Notes: generated by a model from the letters alone, not told the origin. A stretch of DNA of 22,643 nt from Zygnema cylindricum (GCA_037447655.1 JBBHKE010000521.1:42215-64857); one strand, 5' to 3'; numbered from the stretch's first letter, positions 8,607 through 19,638 are shown. Numbers and translations are program-made.

Positions 8607-10320
8607 AAAGTGAGAACTTGCTTGCAGGCGGCTACTGGATATTTTTCCCCCCGGAAATTTTGAGGCTGAAATTGTCGGATCACGTGTATTGTGTTTATTG
8701 CGCTGGTTGCAAGCTGTAGGTAGTGACCGCTGTTGGTCCTGTTCGAATTGAACTTGTGGAGAAACTTGGAAAATTTCAGACTCGCGTGTTCCCACCGGTA
8801 AAATCCGCATTTGTGGGACAATTTCATGAATGCAATCTATAATGATATTTTCCAAGATTTTTTGTTGCTTTTGCTACTCTGTCATTGTAAATAAGTCTAT
8901 TGAGTCTAGCTCATACTTAACAATGATTTTTCTTGCTACAATGATTTTTTGCCTCTCAAACACAAAAACTATATAACCATTTGAGTGATTATCATATCCT
9001 AACAAAATTTTGGGTAATCCTTTGTGTTCCATCTTCCATCTATAATTAGATGTATCCAAGATAAAGCATTTACTACCAAAGACTTTGAAATGACTAACAT
9101 CTGGTTTTCAACCTGTCTAGATCTCGTAATGGGTAGTCTCTACCGATCTTGATCCTATTCTATTCTTAAAATAAACCGCACATTTTAGAGCCTCAGCCAA
9201 GAATTTCGGATCCACATTTTTATTTGCAAGCATCGACAAAGAGCTCTCCGTGATGGTCCTATTTAATCTCTCCGAATCCCCATTTTGTTCCGGTGAATAC
9301 GGAATAGTCAAAAGATGACTAATACCTTCATCAAGTAAAAAGGTTTCCAATTCCTTCGAATTATATTCCCCACCATTGTCCGATCTGAACACCAAAATCG
9401 GTAAGTTATTGAGTTTTTCAACCCATGTTTTATAGTGTTTCAAGTGACTAAACACTTTGTTTTTTTCTTTCATGAAGTAAACTTTTATAAACTTGAAAAA
9501 ATTATCTGTGAAGGTGACCATATATTTCATCCCTCCGGCAGATGGTACCTTCGCAAGACCAAAAACATCAGAATGAATTTGATGAAAGAGTCTACTTGAC
9601 CGATGTTCATACTCTTTAAGGAATGGCAGTCTGTGGATTTTGCCTAAAGCGCAACAATCACATGTTTTAACCGACTGATTTGTGATTGATACACCATCTA
9701 TTTTTTTAGCAGCTATCATTTTTTTCAAATTATCATAATTTACATGACATAATATTTTATGCCATAACTTATATGAATGCAAAACACCGGAGTACAGAAC
9801 ATCATTCTCCTTGGTATAAGCCATATCTATGCGGTACATCTTGTTATTATCTCTAGTACCTTTAACTACAACCTTGCCATTCTTGCTAACAACCCGCCGA
9901 CCATTTTTCAAATTGACCTCAAAACCTTTATTCTCTACCAAAGACGTAGAAAACACATTTTTCTTAAAGTCAAAGACAAATAGGACATTATGAAGGGTCC
10001 TTTCAATTGCTTTTGCTTCTACATCAACAAGCAAAGGTACATCACCCACAACACGAGTTTGTACACTCATCCCACAAGCATAACAAATATTTTTCGGCGG
10101 CGTTGTTTTCAGATTTTTGAAGATAGCCTTGTTCCAGCACATGTGGGCTGACGCTCCTCTATCTATGATCCATCCAGTGTCCTTTGGGCCCTCTATTGCC
10201 GCTGCCATAGCAAATAGATCCGTTTCATCTTCTTCAAAAAACGTCAAAGTCTCGTCTTGGAGAGACGAAGAAGCCGAAAATAGTGCATTTCCACGATAAG
10301 TAGGCCCCGTGAAGCTTTTG
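8602..10320 (-). pseudogene. Protease-integrase-linker part of the older copia element (family B)
   Basis: The longest uninterrupted piece is minus 10247-9117 (376 codons). It carries a protease site in which DSG has become DRG (residues 29-31), so the protease is probably dead. The integrase zinc residues are H163, H168, C196 and C199, and the catalytic residues are D227, D290 and E326 with the PYSPEQNG motif, so the triad is intact. Below 9117 the frame has stops, but homology continues (KPDVSHFKVFGSKCF, then ILLGYDNHSNGY) into the linker (TRDPTISASKFPGG...SSSRLQ) up to the insertion point at 8602. Protein identity to the young element is only moderate, roughly 40% by eye, so this is another copia family. 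RT and RNase H of this copy are not in the window. Confidence 0.9.
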
Positions 10321-10325
10321 TAAAA

Positions 10326-11173
10326 CTAGCTTTGTTGCCATCCCGGCCTGTATAAACCTATTTTGTTAGCCTTTTTTAGCTTAAGACAAAACTTATATCC
10401 ATGACCTCTCTCACTACAATAGAAACATGCATTGTTGGATTGTCTATTTCCACCTTGATTAAACTGTCTGAACTGGTTTTGTGAATTAAACTGATTTCTT
10501 TGCTGATTAAACTGTCCTTTTCTCTCAAAGTCTGAATTGAAAGCCTCTACTTGCTCAACATTGAGAATATTAGATGTAGCTTCCTCTTCTAGTAAAATAT
10601 TTATTGCTAATTGTAGAGTCCAACTAGCTTTATCATTCTGTTTGAGCATATCAGACGCTCCTTTGATACAACGAGGGAGACTCTTGAATAGTAAGGCTGC
10701 TTACTGAAACTAAGGAAACACGTTACCTGCACAAGCATGTGCATCTACAAAATGCAAAATTTGTTAGAATATCCAGCCATTATATCGCTAGTGTACTTAT
10801 AGGCCCAAATTTTTCAAGCCAATAGAAGTTCTTCCTGGACATTAGCTTTTTCATAATCATTTTTAAAAGATACCCAGATATCAAGTGTTTTTTTAATTTT
10901 TATCCGTGACATAGCTAAGAACTCAAATATGCAAAACTTTAGAATAAAACGAGCCTGCGTATTTTTCTTTGACCAAAACGGATCAGATTCATCTAGCGAA
11001 CCATCGAATATATCCAATAGATTAACATTCTCAAAGTGAGTCTCCACCATATCCGCCCAGTAAACATATTTTTCCCCAGAAAAGATAGGAATTATTGATC
11101 ACATGCCCATAACCTGTTGTTCTACGACTACCGGTGCAGGTGGAGGAGCAGAAGTAGTAGTAGAGGTAGACAT
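10326..11173 (-). pseudogene. Gag of the older copia element (family B), broken
   Basis: On the minus strand a plausible gag start is ATG at 11173 (MSTSTTTSAPPPAP...). A TGA follows after about 25 codons, just before IIPIFSGEKYVYW, which matches the IFNGTGFIYW start of the young gag. A further open piece runs from 11050 to 10814, then broken frames, then 10649-10326 with a glutamine/asparagine-rich tail and a zinc knuckle CFYCSERGHGYKFC (CX2CX4HX4C). The gag is disrupted by at least one stop and one or more frame changes around 10650-10814. GGTTATGGGC occurs on the minus strand at 11113-11104, at the position aligned with the PBS of the young element. This may be a relic of the same primer use. 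Confidence 0.8.
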
Positions 11174-11743
11174 GATACACTCTCAGAAGCTATCAAAAAT
11201 CCTACCATACAGCTGTTTACAAGTGCTCACCAAATCTTATACAAGCATCCAAACTTCACAAAGCTTTATCAGAATATAGAGCAATATAAACACTGAACAA
11301 TTCCCAAAGTTTTAGTATAATTGACTTGACAACACTCAAGATATATTACTAAGAAGTTTCCCAAAAACTGTTTGCATTTTTACTACTTGGAAGTCTGGAT
11401 ATATGAAATATTCTAAGTCCTAAGTCTTATTCCTGTGTTGTACCGACAATGCAAGTGTACCTGAGAGGTACGTCAAATAACTAAGCTAACACTAATCTGC
11501 TAAGCTACCCTTGAGTGACCACTGAACTATCACAGAGCTACCACTAAGGTACCATCGTACAATCATCATTACAAAAAATCTAAACGAAATAGCGTATCAA
11601 ACATTTGGCGGCTAAGTCACGTGTGATCATCTTATGAATCTCGTCCGTTGATTAGATTCGTATTCATCGCAGTTGCTTGTACTGTTCTAAATCATAATAT
11701 GATATCCGGGAATGAGTTGTCCGTACGGACCATATCAAAGTAA

Positions 11744-11843
11744 TCGCAGTTGCGTTGTCCTGTCTGCATCGCAGCTGCGTTGTCTTAACTTCGCCGCAGC
11801 TGCGTCATCTTGACTGCGTCGCAGTTGCCTTGTCCCACTCGAT
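11744..11843 (+). repeat. 25-bp tandem repeat, four copies
   Basis: The core TCGCAG(C/T)TGCGT recurs with exact 25-bp spacing: GCAG(C/T)TGC starts at 11746, 11771, 11796 and 11821. The middle copies hold the palindrome GCAGCTGC. A fifth, out-of-register relic (ATCGCAGTTGCTTGT) lies at about 11666. No coding frame runs through it. Confidence 0.8.
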
Positions 11844-12227
11844 GTGTGATATGTGTATGTGGATGTAATTGCCATTCCACGGTACCTGTAATGAGCTTTA
11901 TGTGACGACGCGTGTCCTTGTATATTAGTCTTCCTGTCGTCACACTAATTAACTGAGACTAAAAGCTTTCCAAAATCAACAATTTTCAAATCGACATCTC
12001 CAATTTTTAAGTATTATTCGCGTGTTTAGATCATGATATCAGTTCAACTAGTTGTTGTTCAAATCGTGTGATTTTTTTTTATTACTAAGTATAATTTGTG
12101 ACTGTTGAAAAAATCGCAAAAAAACTCGATGTACTTTTGTGCGGTTAAGTGAAAGGACAATTTACGCAAATTGTACGTTTTTTTACAATAACTGTACAGT
12201 TATATTTGATAAAATGCAGACTTTTAG

Positions 12228-12293
12228 GAAAAGATACACTACACGTCGTAGTACTTTCACGAAAAGATACGTTGCACTTTGTAGTACTTTCTG
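12228..12293 (+). repeat. 33-bp imperfect tandem duplication
   Basis: Two copies start with GAAAAGATAC at 12228 and 12261. Both end in GTAGTACTTTC-type sequence, and the internal part differs at a few bases. Confidence 0.75.
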
Positions 12294-13285
12294 TCTCGTA
12301 AACAGAACATAAATTTTACGGGAACGTATAAAATTGTACCGAAAATTTACGGACTATGACGAAAAAGAGATCGTAACAGTACGGAAAATGTACACACTAC
12401 GGTATATGTAACATTCATTTTTGTTTGCATGTATGAAATAGTACGGACAAAAATTCATTAAAGATTTATACATTTTTTTCAAAACGTTAAATGCGTTCGT
12501 TACGTATAATTTGTCGCGAATTAATCGTCCGCACTAAACGGTGTGAACAACTATGGTTCAACTAATTGACCGTCAAATTTAAACTCCACGGTACTTTAAT
12601 TCCACCAATGTGACACGGTTACACATCTGACATGGTCCTAACACTATTCATTTTGCAAATCTTAATGGGGCGCATGTTAAACTTTATTGTAAAGTGTTAA
12701 TTATGCCCTTTATACGGTGTTTGCACAAATTTGTCAACGTGTCAATGTCAAATATCACCATTTTCGATTGTCGACGGGTCAAGTAGGATTTATTTTGATT
12801 TCTATTTAGAATGGCTTTAATGTATATGTCATAACTTGTTTTGTCAATAAATGTATATATTTGAGCTTTATCACTATTTTCTTATCAATGATTTATATTC
12901 GTACAATAATACTTATTTTTTTATTATTATTTGTTTGTCATAATGTTGTTTTCTATTTGTCTATCCATAAAAAAAAAAGTTGTTTTAGCATAAACCTTTT
13001 AATTGATCACGCTTAGTAATAGCTTGATATTTTCTTATCGTTTTCATTTTTTTCCCCTGGTTTTCAAGCATTTTGTGAAACATTGTTAGATTTTGGTGTT
13101 TCGTTTATCAAAAGTGTTGTTATCGACCAACTACTCTAGTCCGTAAATAGCGTAAAAAACTACATTACATCTTTTGCCAAATCTATTTTTAGGTTGATCA
13201 TCATAAAAAACGTAGAGAAAATATTGGTAGCAATATTGTAGTCGCATTTACCACCGATCTTTGGGCCGAGATAATAAAAAAAACC

Positions 13286-13498
13286 TCATTCATGTCGGTA
13301 ACTACTCATTTTATCGAGACAAAATTTAAACTTCATTGCACAAGGACAATCAATACACCATTTGGGTCTGTATTTGCCCCAATCAGTGTTTGCACACTTA
13401 CAACTATATGTGGCGTTGTCGCGAGTCACTTCACGCGCCAATATAAAAGTGTTGATTGAAGAACTAATGCTCGAGGATGAAAACGGAACGTATACCAT
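13286..13498 (-). other. Short open frame with cysteine pairs, possibly an RPA-like zinc-ribbon relic
   Basis: A 70-codon minus-strand frame holds YSCKC, then KWCIDCPC and KFKFCL. The layout (cysteine pair, short insert, W-C-x2-C, then an F-K-F strand) loosely resembles the zinc ribbon of the large RPA subunit, and plant Helitrons often carry RPA-like genes. The similarity is weak, no second domain is visible, and the frame may be chance. Confidence 0.2.
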
Positions 13499-14057
13499 GA
13501 ATGTTGTTTACAAAAGTGTTATTAATGCATAGTGTACATTAGTTGAATTATAAGTGAAACAAGTAGACAAATGATATGCTAAGGTTATGATTTCAAAATC
13601 ATATTGTGTAACAAAACACACCAACATGAAAGTTGTAGCTAAAAATAAACATTTGCTTTATGACAGTTACACATAGATATGGGCGAAGAATGGTTAGTTA
13701 AGTATAGTTAGTCAGTTGAAATTGCTAGCGCAACACACCATTTAACGTTATTTCAAAGGTGACACTCAGTCATCAATAAACCCATTTAATCTTAATTACA
13801 ATATTCCTGTTGTGAAATAGACTAAATATAATTATGAACTTCAAAACATGTTTGTTTGCACAGAATGACATCTTACATGGGACATTATCGCGGTTTAAAA
13901 TTGTCTATATTTGTGTTGTAAATCAAAACACCCTATAGTTGTTATTACCATATATAAATTACATTTGTATAGTTTATCAAAAAACCCATCTATTGTTGTT
14001 CCCAAATATATAGAATATAAAAACTCTATACAACCTTAAATACACAGAACATGACCT

Positions 14058-14087
14058 TTGCCCGTGTAACGGGCATTGATCTACTAG
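14058..14087 (+). mobile_element. Probable Helitron 3' terminus
   Basis: GCCCGT-GTA-ACGGGC (14060-14074) is a perfect 6-bp stem with a 3-nt loop. It is followed after 9 nt by CTAG (14084-14087) and then T. A GC-rich hairpin about 10 nt before a CTRR end, with a T on the host side, is the known Helitron 3' signature. The element would extend leftwards. I could not identify its 5' TC end, nor any Rep/helicase coding sequence. Confidence 0.6.
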
Positions 14088-15732
14088 TTCCTAAAACTTC
14101 GTCTGTCATTTCATTAACAGTCAACTGTCAACACGTGTCCTCCCACATTACAACTAGAATACGAATCACTCCAATTTGAACAGTATCGGTAACAACGTCG
14201 TCGAGACGGGAAAGTTCACACATATTTGATTTGTACTGATAAGCTCACACAGATAATGACCAAGGGAGAAATCTCGCGAACTTGTTTTAAAAAAAAAGAA
14301 AAAAATAGAAAAAAAAAGAAAAAAAAAAATCCTGTTCTCACATGTTAAAAAGTCTACTATGTGAACATAGACTATTGCAACTGCACGACGGGGATGTTTA
14401 TCCAGTTTAGTGTTATGTATGATATAATTTAGTACTAAATATCTGTTGGTGTTGGCTTTAGGTCATTGAACTTAGAATAGAATTGATAACAATATTTGTT
14501 TCTATACACTAGTAATATTATCTACGCTAATAGCGTTTCAGGCTGTACCCTAGACCGTAGGTCCACCCTATTAAGGAGACTTCTGTCACACGTCATGACA
14601 GCGTTCAAGCTTCTGACGGAAATAATCGTGTCCACTTGACCAATGACAGTGTACTGCTTTTTGCCTCGCGCCAATAAGCGCCAGAAAATGAGATAGCTGT
14701 TTAGAGCTTTATATGCCAAATGGCAGTGTCATAGCCGCGTGGCGTCAATTCCGCCACAGCTGGTCCCAGAATGCCGTGCCCCCGGCCTTTTCGAATCAAA
14801 AATAAATATCGCAAATATAGTGAGGGACGCCTACCATGTACCGTGCGTCTCCGCGAGCCCCGCTTGACGCATGTCACGTGCTAAGCATTATGTTCATTCG
14901 CTGTCGCTGCTCGTGGCTGTCCTGTGAAGCGTGGCGAGTTCAAAAGATTACGCAGCGCCCAAAGATCTAGACATCTGTATCGGCTACAGCCGCTGGAACT
15001 GCGTGACGAGATCGATTTGTAACGACGATGTTTGACAATGTTTCATGTAGCCGTTGCACATTTCCCGTAATCGGACTCCAACGCGCAAGTACAGTATCTT
15101 TCCAATGGATTTCTTGTTTTCGGAACAACATTTTGTGGTTCCGGGGATCGTCCATCGCTGCCGATGGCTAATCGTATCCAGCGGTCCAAATTTGTCCACC
15201 TGTATCATTGCTACATCTTCTGCAGTAAAAGTTCCAAACTCAGGTGTCATAAAGGGAATGATGCATAGTTTTAAAGTAGGTGAAAGTCGCCCATACAATA
15301 TGCCTATTGTACGTAAATTTTACAATACTACCTTAAGACCCATATTGTATTGGCGCTGCAAAATGAACTAAAATAGTAACAGGGCTGAGTTGCACATCGA
15401 TCGACAGAGAATTAAATGTCATGTCTAAAATTTGAAAAACATTTGGACAAAAAAATATTTTTCTGTGAGTTTTGAGGTACCTTTTTTTTAAACCGTCAGA
15501 TTCGAACGATCGGACGGTCGATAATCAAAGTAGAGATCTAAGAAGATCACATGGAAAGCCCGTAACGCAACTTACAACAAAGGTGGCCTATTTAAGGCCT
15601 ACGAAAAAACGCCTACTTTTGAACTATTCAATGATGTACTGCTGCTCTTCGATTGCCGTTGGTTCAGATTGCTAAAGATTTCGTGTCCAGCAGCGAAAGG
15701 ATTTCCGTTCGCCGCCGCTACAGTCGCTCGCA
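14088..15732. other. Intergenic region upstream of the CURT1-like gene
   Basis: No recognised gene. It contains an A-rich tract (14287-14329), a G-box palindrome CACGTG at 14875-14880, far upstream of the TATA box, and a nested hairpin at 15288-15355. A second TATA-like word (TATTTAA) lies within the short palindrome GGCCTATTTAAGGCC (15585-15599). Open frames on the minus strand (15298-14984 and 14719-14522) show no domain I recognise and start in different frames, so I did not call them genes. Confidence 0.6.
15288..15355. repeat. Nested inverted repeat upstream of the CURT1-like gene
   Basis: CGCCCATACAATATG (15288-15302) pairs with CATATTGTATTGGCG (15341-15355) with one mismatch. Inside, ATTGTA and TACAAT form a second small stem. 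It may be the relic of a tiny foldback element. I see no clear target duplication. Confidence 0.6.
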
Positions 15733-15739
15733 TATAAAA
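15733..15739 (+). promoter_or_regulatory. TATA box of the CURT1-like gene
   Basis: TATAAAA lies 190 bp before the ATG. Transcription would start around 15765, leaving a leader of about 160 nt that contains no ATG, which fits the first ATG being used at 15923. Confidence 0.6.
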
Positions 15740-15922
15740 CGAAATCCAGCTGTAGCAAGGGATTTGCTAATCGTTGTTCAGTCCGATCTCTGAAAGATAA
15801 AGTGCGAGCTTCTGCACGTTGCAAGTTTGCCGTCTGAAGTATTTTACATTTCAAGTATTTCGCTGCAATCATCTCTTCGTGCGACTTTTGTGTCACTTTT
15901 CCTGAAGAGTTGAGTACACACC

Positions 15923-17648
15923 ATGGCAGCTACTCTATCACAAAGCGCAGTTTCTTGCGCCTCTGCCTTGTCTGCTGCCACGTGTGGTGTGGAGGGCACC
16001 TCCAGGCGGTCAACTGCAGGAGTGAAGGTTCCTTCTCTTCGAAGCAGCATCCATGGATCTTCTCTGAAGAAGATTTCACAAGTGCAGAGTGAGTCCTACT
16101 TTCGTTTTAGAATTTAATGCGAGTTGCGATTTTTCATTATTTGAAACAATCCTCTCAATAAACGCCTATGCTCTTTTTCTCTTGAAAGCTCACTCGGTCT
16201 TCATTTGATTTATCTTTTATCAATGCACGTTGATTTATAGATTTTGCATTTTTACGAGGAGATCTCAGGGAAATTCCTGCTTTCGGTAATTTATCTATCC
16301 AGTTGAGGTTAAACTTTGAAGTATTTTATGTCAAATCATACTCCACATTTATTTGCATATTGTTTTTGATCGCAATGCTCCGTCTTCCTGCACAAAAGCT
16401 TACGCCTATATGCATCTCGGAATGGTGCAGCTAGGTTTTCTAAGCGCTCTTTGAAGGCATCTACAGAGGAGACCCCTAGCACTACCTCTGTTGACACCGA
16501 GAAGATTGTGACAGACTTGAAAGAGAAGGTGATTTAGTGTATTCCTTGAAACCTTGCCATTTTTGTCAAGCTAATCGTTAGGGTAAATAACTCAATTCTC
16601 TGATTTCTCTTCAGTGTTCCTTTGGTGCCATTGTGGAATTATTTGGCTGTAGTATTTTTAAGTTTTTTTTTTTTTTTTTTTTGCTCTTCATTCATTCGCA
16701 GCACGATTTTGAAGCGTCTCTGGCTTTCATAATAATGTACTACACTGTCTTTGAATTCCGTCAAATCACAGTTCACGCACTTGTGTTGCCTTCTACAATT
16801 CTTAAAATCTGTTGGATCTTTTTCTTTGGTCATCTTTATGTTATTTCATTCTTCGCTGAGTGTCTGAACAGCAACCAAAAAATTGGATGGCTGTCACCCT
16901 AATCTTACAGAATAATGTACTTTTTTTAATAAACCCGTACAGATTTCTTTGTGATTACTGTGGTTGCTGTGCCACTAAATTTAGATAACACACCTAAAGA
17001 TCTGCTCTTTTTTGGTTTTTTCTATCCTGGAGCAGTTCGCTCACCACTTATTTTTTGACTTTGTGCAGTGGGACAAAATCGAGAACAAGCCCGCTGTTGC
17101 TTTGTACACCGGAGGTGCTGTTACCCTCGTGTGGCTTTCATCCGCTGTTGTCGGTGCCATCAGCGCTGTTCCTCTGGTATGGCTGACAACCCTGGGATCC
17201 AATGAAAAAACTGTGCCAGTTGTTTACTATGCTGTTCTTTCTCCTCTGCATTCTGTCAACTTCGATGTTTCTGCTTTGGAGAGAGAAGGTGTTTGAGTGT
17301 TGACTAGTTTACTTTTTGACGCCATCTGCAGCTTCCCAAATTGCTCGAGCTTGTTGGAGTTGGTTACACCGGTTGGTTCGTGTATCGCTACCTTCTATTC
17401 AAGGTATGTTTAGTCCATTTGATTTCTGTAGTGTTGTACAAGGGCAATTTTTCTCACATTATTTTGCTTTAATGAGTTTGTGGATTATAGCCCGTATGTT
17501 TTGAATGTATGTCTTTATGTTTATGCCATTATTTTGACAAAGCTCTTATGTTTTGTTTGTGACTCAGTCGAGCCGAAAGGAGTTGGCAAGTGAGATTGAC
17601 GAGTTGAAGAATAAGATTACCGGTGCAACAGGTCTTGATGACAAGTAA
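15923..17648 (+). CDS. CURT1: CURVATURE THYLAKOID 1-like protein, exons 15923-16088, 16431-16528, 17069-17176, 17332-17403, 17568-17648
   Basis: Spliced, this gives 174 residues, close to the ~160 of land-plant CURT1. CURT1 proteins oligomerise in the thylakoid membrane and bend it at grana margins. Exon 1 starts in a strong context (ACCATGG) and encodes a Ser/Ala/Arg-rich plastid transit peptide. Exon 2 carries the cleavage region and TEKIVTDLKEK. Exons 3 and 4 encode WDKIENKPAVALYTGGA and the two hydrophobic helices, ending GYTGWFVYRYLLFK. Exon 5 encodes SSRKELASEIDELKNKI, the amphipathic C-terminal helix. All introns are GT-AG: GTGAGT at 16089, GTGATT at 16529, GTATGG at 17177 and GTATGT at 17404. 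The exon 2 acceptor (GGTGCAG before 16431) is the least certain. It keeps frame and gives a sensible transit-peptide end, but TCTACAG before 16466 would also keep frame. Intron 2 holds a T tract at 16659-16682. Confidence 0.92.
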
Positions 17649-19638
17649 ATAGACGCAGGTTAGAGTAAAGCCAGTAGAATGCGCCATTTTTTTTATTGCA
17701 CGCTATTGCGGTGTGGAAGGAAGTAGTAGTATGCCAAATTCCATTTTTGCCACCAACACCACAGGTCTTGTTATTTGCTGCCACTACGTTTGGAGTTTAT
17801 TGTGAAGAATAAGAAGTTACTGTAATGCTCAGGTGTTTAACTGGGTTGCAGGTAAGCGTTTTTAAGGAATTTGCGGTATGTGTGCTGTTACGTCTTGGTT
17901 CTAAGTCATTTCTAGTGATAGTATGACACTGAGAAATGCGAGTCCATCAGTGTTCAGTTATGTACTACTGCTTGTGCTTATGTGCAATATTTGAAATCTG
18001 TTTTTGTATTTTGATTTTTATTTGACGCTATTGGCCTCCTTTTTTTTCTTTTCCCCTATTGCCTAAACCTTTTTGGTGGATTTCAGCTTGTTGTTGGCAC
18101 ATGTCTGGATCCTGTATTTACCACTGGACATAAAATCTAAACTGTTTTTGTATGTGGATGTATGAGATGACTTTCTGGCAAACAGCATTAATAGCTGATG
18201 TCCTATGCCTGTGGAAAACCTAGACTTGATTCTGCATTGCTGTGAATTTGAGAGACGCCGCCTTTCCTGACTATTTACTCCAGATACTGTTTATTCCAAT
18301 TAAACTGAATGTTAGCCTTGTTGGATCTTCTGTTAATGTGGTCTTAGTAACAATACTAAATTATTGCTGGTCTATGCTGGCAACTTTCTGCTGCAAAGAC
18401 TGCCCACATCTCTAATTTATAGTTCTGTGCCCTAATAGTATCAGAGGTGTATTTCCTTCGTAGCGGTGAAATTATGATTTTGCAGCTTAATGTAATCAAT
18501 TATTTTCAAAGGACAGAATTTATTACTTGTCAGAGTCAGTTAGGCAAACCATCAGTGATGAAGAGGAAGGGATTGTACTATGTAGTGGTATAGAGAGTTA
18601 TGTATAAGTTATGTATGGTCTTTTAAATGGTTGAAAATATCTTTAGCCGAATTATAGTTGGTAGATGGAGGACTGATTGGGCAGTTACGTCCCACTCTGT
18701 AATTAGGATTTTACATCTAGATTAATTAACGAACTCTCGCAGTATAAAACGTCTTTCTAAATCTTTTAAGGGTTACGGTGTTGTCATAAGGTCATTATAT
18801 TTAGGTAGTTGCAGTAATGTCAGTATAGAGACAGCAAATTGAATTAGAAAGTGCGATGGCAAATCATTTTGAAAGGTACAAAAGGGGTGGAATAGCCAAA
18901 ACTGAAAAACTACAAGCAGGGTAAAAAAATAAAAATATATGTCACACAATGTGAGGGCATCTATATTTTAATTTACCCAGAAACCACAAGATTTGCACTA
19001 TTTCCTTCTGTAAAAGATGGTATCACTTTAATTGATAGTTACACTTTCAAGTATAGCGATTTTATTTCACTTTTGGAGATGGCTGTTCTTCCTGCGTCAG
19101 AATTGCTCAACCGAGAAATGAAATATTGAATGTGGGGATACTAAAGGTCTTATCAATTCTAATTTTCTTCCAAAATAAGGTGGGTAACATTTCAACTGTT
19201 GAAAGAGCTGCAGTTATTTAAAGCAAAAAATTGTTACATTTTTCTGCTTTTTTTGTCCACAGGTCGGAACATACAGGCAATGAGGCTGAAGAAGTTTTCA
19301 TAGTGGAGGCTCAATTAGTCAACTCCAAGCTTATGTTGTGTTGATTTTGAGTGACTTCATTTTTTACGTGCCTTTCGTCTGTATGTTAACTTATTATTTT
19401 TCTTACTTCTCCGTTATGCCGGCTTCCCTCCACATTTTGTTCTACAGTTTTGGCTTTGCCATTCAATTTTTATTAATCCCCATGTTCTCACAATGTTTAA
19501 CCATCTATCTTTCGTAATAAGTCTTGTTCCAAAGCATAGTTGTCCCGTGCCCATAAAAAGGTTGAAACGAACGCGCGAATACGACGCATAATACGCATTT
19601 AACGATGACAAAAATGTTATAAAATGCGTACCTGACTA
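17649..19638. other. 3' UTR of the CURT1-like gene and long gene-free region
   Basis: No protein-coding stretch is recognisable. The first few hundred bases probably hold the 3' UTR. AATAAG (17818-17823) and TGTAA (17821-17825) are possible poly(A) signals. A good donor, CAG|GTAAGC, lies at 17849-17857, and pyrimidine-rich acceptors end at about 18086 (TTTCAG) and 19262 (GTCCACAG), so a spliced 3' UTR is possible. The rest is T-rich single-copy-looking DNA. Confidence 0.5.

Larger units (their letters stand above)
11174..14054. other. Long region without a recognisable gene
   Basis: No ATG-led frame of useful length and no known domain are visible on either strand, apart from a weak zinc-ribbon-like frame (13286-13498, listed separately). 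The left part may include the 5' LTR of the family B copia element, but I could not find its ends. From about 12000 the DNA is AT-rich and carries many TACGG/GTACGG words (12300-12500). Two short tandem repeats are listed separately. The right part probably belongs to a Helitron whose 3' end is at 14087. Confidence 0.6.

Noticed and set aside
11600-11850. Regularly spaced repeats considered as a CRISPR array
   Set aside because: The 25-bp units are directly adjacent tandem copies without unique spacers, in a plant nuclear context.
14285-14330. A-rich tract considered as a retroposon poly(A) tail
   Set aside because: No LINE/SINE body or target duplication is visible next to it. It may be a simple low-complexity tract.
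14522-15298. Minus-strand open frames upstream of the CURT1-like gene (62-104 codons)
   Set aside because: No known domain, different frames and no clear splice sites joining them. A degraded gene cannot be excluded, but I cannot support one.
15910-16092. Overlapping plus-strand frame MSTHHGSYS...
   Set aside because: It is out of frame with the CURT1 exon, and the region it covers is already explained by that exon.
16633-16902. 89-codon hydrophobic plus-strand open frame
   Set aside because: It lies inside CURT1 intron 2 and reads the T tract as phenylalanines. It is an artefact of T-rich DNA.
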